From NCBI GenBank assembly GCA_044237765.1, contig JBIIEQ010000046.1, positions 1-26,960 on the forward strand: a DNA stretch of 26,960 nt. The letters are read 5' to 3'. Source of the DNA: UBA6136 sp044237765 (lineage in GTDB: Bacteria > Pseudomonadota > Gammaproteobacteria > Methylococcales > Methylococcaceae). The notes beneath the pieces were generated by a model. That model did no database searches, was not told where the DNA came from, and saw only the letters and a list, made by a program, of their open reading frames with translations. Both the position numbers and the translations under genes were made by a program. Of this stretch, positions 21,686 through 26,960 are shown in pieces (the first letter of the stretch is position 1; every line of letters starts with the position of its first letter).

Positions 21686-22596
21686 TGGGCGCGCAGGGAT
21701 AGGGAAACTCTCAGGGTGGCGTGAGAGAGAAAATCCTCCACCAACCGTTCAGCAATATCGATCTCTGTCACTCCTTGCAAGCCCTTCCACGCGGGGATGC
21801 TGTTAATCTCGAGGACCGAATACCGGCCATGCTCGTCACGGATGATGTCGACGCCCGCGTAATTCATGTCGAGAGCCTTTACGGAATCCTCCGCGAGCCG
21901 ACAAAGCCTAAGGTCTTCTAGGTGTACTGGTTCGCAATGAGCACCCTGATGGACATTGTTCAGCCAGGTCACCCCGCACCTTTTCATGGCCGCCACGGTT
22001 TTTCCCGCGATGACAAAGACCCGAAAGTCATGCGCTGAATCACCGGAATGGATGTAGCGCTGCAGGTAGAAAACGCCATCGTCGTCGGAAAATCCGGCCA
22101 GATCATTCAGGCTGTCATAGCGGCGTAGCCCGGTTCCCTGTGAGCCGAATAGGGGTTTGGACACCACGCTGTGACCCTGCCGCAGCTCCCGCTCGGCAAT
22201 CGAGCGTGCCCGCTCGGCATCCGTCAACACCCAGGCGGGTGGCGTCGCGATGCCGGCCCGTTTCAGCAGATAACTGGTCATGCCCTTGTCCACCGTGCGC
22301 TCAATGGCATGGCCATCGTTATACACAGGTACCCCCAGTAATTTCAGGGCGTGAAGAATATCGAGGTAAAGGACGACTTGCTCAAGCGTTCCGCCGGGCA
22401 CCCCACGGACGAACACGCCGTCCGGGAGTCTCTCTTCGAAACCCGGCAAAAGAACGGGCAATTCATCCTCATGCAGGTTGAGCTGACAGGCGGTCAGGCT
22501 CAGAAAGCGGGCTTCAAAGCCTCGGCCTGCAAAGGCCTCGCGCAGACGCTTGCCGTGCCAGCCCGGGTCGTCGGTAATGACGGCAATCCGGCCCAC
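21682..22596 (-). CDS. RimK-type ATP-grasp ligase of the C1 cluster, orf7-like
   Basis: The 304-residue protein has an N-terminal pre-ATP-grasp domain (MGRIAVITDDPGWHGKRLREAF) and an ATP-grasp domain. The latter contains HSVVSKPLFGSQGTGLRRYDS (glycine-rich loop), YLQRYIHSGDSAHDFRVFVI, GVDIIRDEHGRYSVLEINSI (metal-binding Glu and Asn) and PAWKGLQGVTEIDIAERLV. RimK relatives ligate glutamate; archaeal MptN and CofF add glutamate to H4MPT and F420. The methylotroph orf7 family is required in the H4MPT pathway region, but its substrate is not known to me. The GTG start shares one base with the mch stop. Confidence 0.87.
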   Translation of the reverse strand: MGRIAVITDDPGWHGKRLREAFAGRGFEARFLSLTACQLNLHEDELPVLLPGFEERLPDGVFVRGVPGGTLEQVVLYLDILHALKLLGVPVYNDGHAIERTVDKGMTSYLLKRAGIATPPAWVLTDAERARSIAERELRQGHSVVSKPLFGSQGTGLRRYDSLNDLAGFSDDDGVFYLQRYIHSGDSAHDFRVFVIAGKTVAAMKRCGVTWLNNVHQGAHCEPVHLEDLRLCRLAEDSVKALDMNYAGVDIIRDEHGRYSVLEINSIPAWKGLQGVTEIDIAERLVEDFLSHATLRVSLSLRAQ

Positions 22597-23591
22597 TATT
22601 CGCCAAAAGAACGATCAAGCAAGGCTTCGTCCAGTGAGCCCGCATGGAAACTGTGACCGGATTCAACGGCTGTCACAATCACTTTGGCCGGGCTGAACAG
22701 CATGGCGTCTACCTTGAAGAAGTCATAGCCATACTCCTTGAAGACTTCGGCAAAGGGCTTGCCATAATCACGAGAGGTAGAGCTGGGCAAACCTGTGGCC
22801 AGCGCTCTTGCATCTTCATCGCTGCCCTTGACGAACAGATGCGCTGTGCCGCCGAACAGGATGGCATCATTGGTGCGGCCCATTGCCTTGACGAAATTGG
22901 GGTGTGGTGGCGGAACCGGAGCCGAAGCCATGCCGTCGATGATGTTGCCCAGCGGAAAGTGCAGCGAGTGAGCCTTGTGCAAGGCCACTTCCAGAACGCG
23001 GCTGACGACCTGCATGCCTCCCGCCAAACTGGAGGTCGGCGTCAGGATAACGTGGACGCTGTCGGTTTCCACCTTGCAGGCCCGGGCGATTTTCTCGATG
23101 ACTTCCACCGGCGGGACTTTATCCACTTCCATAACAATGGCGGTTTCGCCATGGACATCCCGGTAACCCAGTTCCTCGTACAGCTCTTCGACCGGCTTTT
23201 CCACGCCTTCCTTGACCTTCGTTGCCATGGCGCGAGCGGGACCCGAGCCGAGTGCATAAAAGGCGCCCTTGCCTTCACCGTGAGAAAGGCTCCAGCCGGC
23301 ATACTGGCTGCCGAGGCAGGCAAAGACCGGGTTCGTGCTGTAGACGTTCACCATGGTCGGCCACCGCTTGAAGGGCGAGTCCTGGGTCAGAGTGACCTTG
23401 CCAAGTCCGCCCATACACACTTCGGCGATGAGCCGCCCCGCCTCCAGTCCGCCCAACGCCTGGATACCGGCATCGATGACTGTACAGTTGTTGGCCAGTC
23501 GGTCGACCTTGAGTCGCAGACGATCAGCATGGGCGATCATGTATTTGACGATGGGCAGCGCGTAGGCGTTGACGCTCACATGGGCTTGCAT
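22596..23591 (-). CDS. mch: Methenyltetrahydromethanopterin cyclohydrolase Mch
   Basis: The 331-residue protein is full length for Mch: MQAHVSVNAYALPIVKYMI, NNCTVIDAGIQALGGLEAG, GGLGKVTLTQ, SQYAGWSLSHGEGKGAFYAL, SGPARAMATK, GETAIVMEVDKVPP, LTPTSSLAGGMQVVSRVLEVALHK, ILFGGTAHLFVKG and AMLFSPAKVIVTAVESG. It converts methenyl-H4MPT to 5-formyl-H4MPT in the cytoplasmic formaldehyde-oxidation route, between the methylene dehydrogenase (MtdB) and the formyltransferase/hydrolase complex, neither of which is in the window. GGAG seven bases before the ATG gives a good ribosome-binding site. It follows the orf17-like gene by 28 bp. Confidence 0.97.
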   Translation of the reverse strand: MQAHVSVNAYALPIVKYMIAHADRLRLKVDRLANNCTVIDAGIQALGGLEAGRLIAEVCMGGLGKVTLTQDSPFKRWPTMVNVYSTNPVFACLGSQYAGWSLSHGEGKGAFYALGSGPARAMATKVKEGVEKPVEELYEELGYRDVHGETAIVMEVDKVPPVEVIEKIARACKVETDSVHVILTPTSSLAGGMQVVSRVLEVALHKAHSLHFPLGNIIDGMASAPVPPPHPNFVKAMGRTNDAILFGGTAHLFVKGSDEDARALATGLPSSTSRDYGKPFAEVFKEYGYDFFKVDAMLFSPAKVIVTAVESGHSFHAGSLDEALLDRSFGE

Positions 23592-23619
23592 TGAATTTCT
23601 CCGGGCGGTCTTGGGATGG

Positions 23620-24765
23620 TTAGATTGGATAGGTGGTTGTGGGCCAAGTCGCCGAAATGTGACCTAGCCGTTGTCTGAGCAATCGTTCAACATCAGCGGG
23701 ATGATCGCCCTCTGCCAGTATGGTGCAGAGTGGTTGTCCCGGTTCAACTATCGAGCCGGCGACGGGCAAGTCTGCACACCAGGAAGGCCAATCTGCTATC
23801 GGCATGGCGACAATTCGCCTGGGCGCGAAATAGACGCGGAATGCCCTCACTTTCGCTGCAGCCACATCAAGCTTCAGCTCACCCCGACAGGCACGAATGT
23901 GGGCAGCAAGCAATCCGCCGGGAGTGTCCTCGTCGTAAAGCGCCATGGTGGCGCTGGGCCGGGCATTGACCTCAAGCACCTGTAATTCACCGTCATGGGT
24001 GACCATGAAATCCAGGCTATTGAGCCCCCTGATTCCGCCCACTTTTACCAAGGCAGCAATATGGTCTTCAATCTGTTGTTGTTGCGCTGGACTCAGCGGC
24101 GCATAGCTCATGGCGCCTGCAAACAAGAAAGGCCGTAACGAAAATCCGGTTGTCCACAGGGTGTTGACGCCGATGACCTTTGCAGTGTCACTATTCGCCA
24201 GAAAAAGCGCCGAGTACGTTTTGCCGCACACCCACCGTTGATAGTAATCCTCCGCCCCCCCCTGATCTTGGGCGCAGAAGCGTACACGCTTGCCCCCCTC
24301 GCTGCAACCGGACTTGATGAGCCATTTTTGTCCGTTTTCTGGGCGTTCATGGCGAATTTCCGGGTAGGGGACGCCGCATTGCCGCAGCAGTTCGAAGAAG
24401 GACCGCGGCGATCGAAAAAGACGCTGTATGGCGGGTGAATTTCCAATCACCTCGCGCGATCGGCCGAGCGCTTCCAGAAGTTCAGGCTGCGAGTCCAGAC
24501 CGCTTCCATAGACCAGTGGGAAATCCCTGTCGGGTGCGAACTTGCAGGCAGCATCCAGAAGCGCCTGGGGCTCGAATGCGCCGTCGGTAAAAGGAACCGC
24601 CTGGGCATGGGCCGAGAAGGCTCGTGTGTCGGCATCGGCATAATGATCGAGAGCAACCACCCGAATCCCCGCCCGAGCCGCCGATTGGGCAAGCATGCGT
24701 GCCGAACAGCTCACCACCAGCAGCTTCTCCGGCAAGTCAGTGGCCCTGGCGCCACCGCCAGGCAA
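23620..24765 (-). CDS. ATP-grasp protein of the C1 cluster, orf17-like
   Basis: From the TTG complement of 24763-24765 the protein is about 381 residues. It starts soon after the mptG stop, with GAGG five bases before it. A longer TTG-started form (24831) would overlap mptG by 59 bases and has no ribosome-binding sequence. Features are LLVVSCSARMLAQSAARAG (Rossmann-like N-domain), KWLIKSGCSEGGKRVRF (ATP-grasp loop), YYQRWVCGKTYSALFL and LNSLDFMVTHDGELQVLEVNARPS (catalytic Glu/Asn pair). A C-terminal ~100-residue domain resembles the carbamoyl-phosphate-synthase-like ATP-grasp family tail. It belongs to the methylotroph ATP-grasp family near mch (orf17). Substrate is unknown; a ligase step in H4MPT or methylofuran assembly is inferred. 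Confidence 0.8.
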   Translation of the reverse strand: MPGGGARATDLPEKLLVVSCSARMLAQSAARAGIRVVALDHYADADTRAFSAHAQAVPFTDGAFEPQALLDAACKFAPDRDFPLVYGSGLDSQPELLEALGRSREVIGNSPAIQRLFRSPRSFFELLRQCGVPYPEIRHERPENGQKWLIKSGCSEGGKRVRFCAQDQGGAEDYYQRWVCGKTYSALFLANSDTAKVIGVNTLWTTGFSLRPFLFAGAMSYAPLSPAQQQQIEDHIAALVKVGGIRGLNSLDFMVTHDGELQVLEVNARPSATMALYDEDTPGGLLAAHIRACRGELKLDVAAAKVRAFRVYFAPRRIVAMPIADWPSWCADLPVAGSIVEPGQPLCTILAEGDHPADVERLLRQRLGHISATWPTTTYPI

Positions 24766-24772
24766 TGGAACC

Positions 24773-25768
24773 TCAGGCAAAACCGGTCGCGATCTCCTGA
24801 ATCTCCGCGCCGCGCGATCGAGGCGTCGCAATCAGGCATTGCAGTGGAGAATGGATGTCCAAGCTTTCCGTTAGCTCGGCGCGCAGACTCTCTGCCTTGT
24901 CGGGACTGTCGACAAGGCAGAATCCGGTTGGCCCCCAGGAGCTTTGGCCGATCCCTACGCCACCTCCAGCCGCCAGAATATCCATGGCATCGCGGACGCG
25001 GGGACTAGTAAAACGTCCTCCTTGGGCTGGCGCAAAATGATCCCCGACCGAACGTTGCAGATCCGTGATGACCGAACCGAACGCTCCGATATCATCCTCC
25101 ATGACAGCAGGCAGGCCGCGCATCAAGAGAAGATGACATAGCCGTGCCGCTTCTTCGGCAGGAAATACCGGGAGCGCGGTGAAGGCCTTGGTTTCGCTCG
25201 GCCCATGCAAGCCGCTTTCCGCTTGATCCAGCACGATCAGAAACCGCCAGTGAGAGGGTAGCTGCAATCTTGAAATGACCGGCGGAACCTGCGTTTTCGG
25301 ACCACGTCCGGCATCGACCACCAGGCCACCCTGTTCAAAGACCGCGATGCCGATGCCTGAGCGGGCACCGCGGCCGATGATTTCCGCGATCTTGGCCGGA
25401 CTGAGCTTCAGGCCATGCAACCTGGCAAGACCTGCTCCCACGGCCAAAGCCATCTGAGTGCCGGAGCCCAAACCGGCATGATGCGGGATGGCCCTGTCTA
25501 CATGAATACGGGCCGGAAGCGTTCGCCCCAGAGCCCGTGCGATGCTCTCGGCGGCCCGTTCGGCCCGTTCGGCATCTTCCCCCGTCACCTCAAGCCGGTC
25601 TGAACAAAGAAGTGACAGCTGCGTGGCAATCTCATTGATTCCGACGCCGATGCTACCGAACCTCCGACCCAGACTGCCACCCATATCGAGAAAGCCCATA
25701 TGCAGACGTCCGGGCGCCTCAACAAAAATGCCGGATTTCCCGGGGGATGGGGGATGCTCTGCTCTCAA
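24773..25768 (-). CDS. mptG: Beta-ribofuranosylaminobenzene 5'-phosphate synthase (beta-RFAP synthase, orf4)
   Basis: The 331-residue protein has a GHMP-kinase-like fold: EAPGRLHMGFLDMGG, IPHHAGLGSGTQMALAVGAGLA, GRGARSGIGIAVFEQGGLVVDAG and GVGIGQSSWGPTGFCLVDS are all characteristic. It condenses p-aminobenzoate (decarboxylated) with PRPP to form beta-RFAP, the first committed step of H4MPT synthesis. The start appears to be TTG (complement of 25766-25768), since no ATG precedes the conserved block; the exact start is uncertain. It heads the run mptG, orf17-like, mch, orf7-like, orf5-like. The 74-bp gap to sodC presumably holds the promoter; I see no strong -35/-10 pair there. Confidence 0.93.
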   Translation of the reverse strand: MRAEHPPSPGKSGIFVEAPGRLHMGFLDMGGSLGRRFGSIGVGINEIATQLSLLCSDRLEVTGEDAERAERAAESIARALGRTLPARIHVDRAIPHHAGLGSGTQMALAVGAGLARLHGLKLSPAKIAEIIGRGARSGIGIAVFEQGGLVVDAGRGPKTQVPPVISRLQLPSHWRFLIVLDQAESGLHGPSETKAFTALPVFPAEEAARLCHLLLMRGLPAVMEDDIGAFGSVITDLQRSVGDHFAPAQGGRFTSPRVRDAMDILAAGGGVGIGQSSWGPTGFCLVDSPDKAESLRAELTESLDIHSPLQCLIATPRSRGAEIQEIATGFA

Positions 25769-25842
25769 CGATCGATCTCGGTAATGGACCTATGGGTCTG
25801 ATGGCTTGAACGGCAAGCCGGTTGGCCAGGCCAAGCTACGAA

Positions 25843-26349
25843 TTATTGGATGATTCCGCAGGCGATTCGGGCGCCCCCTGGTTGATCGCCATAATTGTCC
25901 GGAGTGGCATGAATGACCAGGGAGCGGCCTTTCAAGTCGTTGGCGCGAAGTCTCGATGAGGTGACCGCCGTCGTGGCAAGACCCTCTGATGAAACGGCCA
26001 ACATGGGCAGATCACCCTTGTGTCCCTGACTATCCGGGCCGAGGTGATTGCCGGTTTTATCCGGATCATAGTGGCTACCGGCCTTCAGACCCGCCTGAAC
26101 CTTGCCGTCTTTTTCGCCGGGTTCGCAGGACGCGTTTTCATGCAAATGAAAGCCATGCTGACCGGGGGGAAGCCCATGCAGGTCGGGTGATAGCCGGATC
26201 CCTTCCGGAATCTCCTTGATAATGATGCGACCTAACGAGGCGCCAACGCCTTTTTCGTCGATGGCATGGATTTCAGCAGTGGCCTCATCGGCGCTGGATA
26301 GCATTGGGCAAAGCATGAGGGTCAACAGGATAGGAAAAAAACGGCACAT
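25843..26349 (-). CDS. sodC: Periplasmic Cu/Zn superoxide dismutase
   Basis: The 168-residue protein has a signal peptide (MCRFFPILLTLMLCPMLSSA). Metal-site motifs are GQHGFHLHENASC (two copper His and the disulfide Cys), AGSHYDPDKTGNHLGPDSQGHKGDLP (zinc/copper His and Asp), SLVIHATPDNYGDQP and the closing GGARIACGII with the second disulfide Cys. It dismutates superoxide in the periplasm. GGAG five bases before the ATG supports this start. The frame is open far upstream but that part overlaps the transporter gene and is not coding. It shares direction with the C1 run but probably is its own unit. Confidence 0.93.
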   Translation of the reverse strand: MCRFFPILLTLMLCPMLSSADEATAEIHAIDEKGVGASLGRIIIKEIPEGIRLSPDLHGLPPGQHGFHLHENASCEPGEKDGKVQAGLKAGSHYDPDKTGNHLGPDSQGHKGDLPMLAVSSEGLATTAVTSSRLRANDLKGRSLVIHATPDNYGDQPGGARIACGIIQ

Positions 26350-26420
26350 GGCGGCTCCAGGTAAAGAAAGTAAGCATCGGGCGTGGGAATTGTAACCACA
26401 AGCGAGGATGGGGCGGGGTC

Positions 26421-26960
26421 TCATCGGTCTGATGCTCGACGCCGCACACTGCTGAAAGGCAGCGCGACGCCGCAGGCAAGGATCAACGCACAGCCTGCCA
26501 TCGCGTCCGGACCGGGGGATTTGTCGAACAGAACGACGCCCAGCAGAAGGCTCATCACCGGCGATGAATAGCCCACCGCACTGACCAGGGTGGCCGGCGC
26601 CAACTGGTAGGCCCGGGTCAGGTAAATCTGGGCAATGCTCCCCGCTGCGCCGGCCGCCAGGGTCCAAAGCCAGGGCTCACGCCCCACTGGCAATTGGAAA
26701 CCCAGGCTGGCAAACCAGAGGCCATGAACCATCAGGCCTACCAGACAAAAATAGAACACGATCGTGCGGGGCTGATTGCTGCGGCCGGCCCGGGCGATCA
26801 TCAGATAGGCCAGAGCTGCCAGGAAGCCTGCGCCAAGCCCCATGAGTCGACCCGCGAGATTCATGACCTCCGCCTGCGGGTGAACCAGCAGATACAGCCC
26901 GCCCACCGCGCCGGTTATGGCAAGCCAGTCACCGATGGCGTTTCTCTGAGCCAACAGCCA
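26421..26960 (-). CDS. DMT/EamA-family transporter (partial, N-terminus off the right edge)
   Basis: The frame is open to the window edge, giving 179 C-terminal residues. It shows about five hydrophobic helices (AIGDWLAITGAVGGLYLLV, LGAGFLAALAYLMIARAG, IVFYFCLVGLMVHGLWFA, PWLWTLAAGAAGSIAQIYLTRAY, VSAVGYSSPVMSLLLGVVLF). This is the second EamA repeat of a drug/metabolite transporter with ten helices, and the typical ALxxxxAxxVSxxxYxSPV pattern precedes the last helices. The N-terminal repeat is outside the window. Substrate is unknown. It lies 71 bp upstream of sodC. Confidence 0.8.
   Translation of the reverse strand, partial: WLLAQRNAIGDWLAITGAVGGLYLLVHPQAEVMNLAGRLMGLGAGFLAALAYLMIARAGRSNQPRTIVFYFCLVGLMVHGLWFASLGFQLPVGREPWLWTLAAGAAGSIAQIYLTRAYQLAPATLVSAVGYSSPVMSLLLGVVLFDKSPGPDAMAGCALILACGVALPFSSVRRRASDR

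Noticed and set aside
22644..23594. 316-codon plus-strand open frame opposite mch
   Set aside because: It is the antisense shadow of mch, a fully conserved enzyme; no domain is visible in the plus-strand product.
26350..26667. Upstream extension of the sodC frame
   Set aside because: It overlaps the EamA transporter coding sequence, while the internal ATG has a ribosome-binding site and a clear signal peptide.
1..26960. tRNA, rRNA, CRISPR arrays, insertion sequences, prophage or toxin-antitoxin genes
   Set aside because: I looked for tRNA T-loop patterns, regularly spaced repeats and transposase or integrase motifs, and found none that hold up by eye.

Overview
The window looks like chromosomal DNA from a methylotrophic gammaproteobacterium, most probably a methanotroph of the Methylococcales type. 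The evidence is a dense set of tetrahydromethanopterin (H4MPT)/methylofuran-linked C1-transfer genes: fae, mch, beta-RFAP synthase (mptG) and homologues of the methylotroph 'orf5, orf7, orf17, orf19, orf20, orf21, orf22' families. These sit among typical gammaproteobacterial housekeeping genes (phoR, dsbB, rluE-type, trmH-type, sodC, cynS). No 16S gene, tRNA, CRISPR array or insertion sequence was seen, so the species cannot be named.

Layout. 1-551 (-) is the N-terminal part of an alginate-export-family outer-membrane protein, cut by the left edge. 809-4234 (+) is a tight modA-modB-modC-modE molybdate uptake operon with a candidate operator palindrome upstream (700-725), followed by cyanase (cynS, 4390-4833). 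4896-5528 (-) and 5612-6448 (+) are a divergent pair of RNA-modification genes. 6721-7199 (-) holds the wreck of a cytochrome c peroxidase-like gene. 7228-9378 (+) is a visibly AT-richer stretch with an outer-membrane porin and two small lipoproteins, ending at strong hairpins. 9624-12190 (-) carries a PstS-family binding protein and an OmpA-family protein, each with its own terminator. 12355-14508 (-) holds phoR, dsbB and a dodecin.

14591-25768 is the C1 block. A minus-strand run of an ATP-grasp protein (orf21/MfnD-like), an orf19/MfnF-like protein, pabB, an amino-acid-kinase-fold protein (orf20/MfnE-like), moaD and moaE is almost gap-free. A HisA-like gene (orf22) diverges from it with start codons only about 11 bp apart, and converges on fae through a bidirectional terminator. 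Upstream of fae lies a second overlapping minus-strand run: mptG, an orf17-like ATP-grasp protein, mch, an orf7-like ATP-grasp protein and an orf5/CitG-like protein. 25843-26349 is sodC, and a DMT/EamA transporter runs off the right edge.

How the genes fit together. Fae condenses formaldehyde with H4MPT and Mch opens methenyl-H4MPT. MptG starts H4MPT synthesis from p-aminobenzoate, and pabB supplies the p-aminobenzoate precursor. The remaining orf families are the poorly characterised enzymes of H4MPT and methylofuran assembly. Molybdate uptake (mod) and molybdopterin synthase (moaDE) would support molybdoenzymes such as formate dehydrogenase at the end of the same pathway; that last link is inference. 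The least understood and most interesting parts are the orf5 and orf22 enzymes, the structured leader and double start of fae, and the embedding of pabB and moaDE in the C1 operon.
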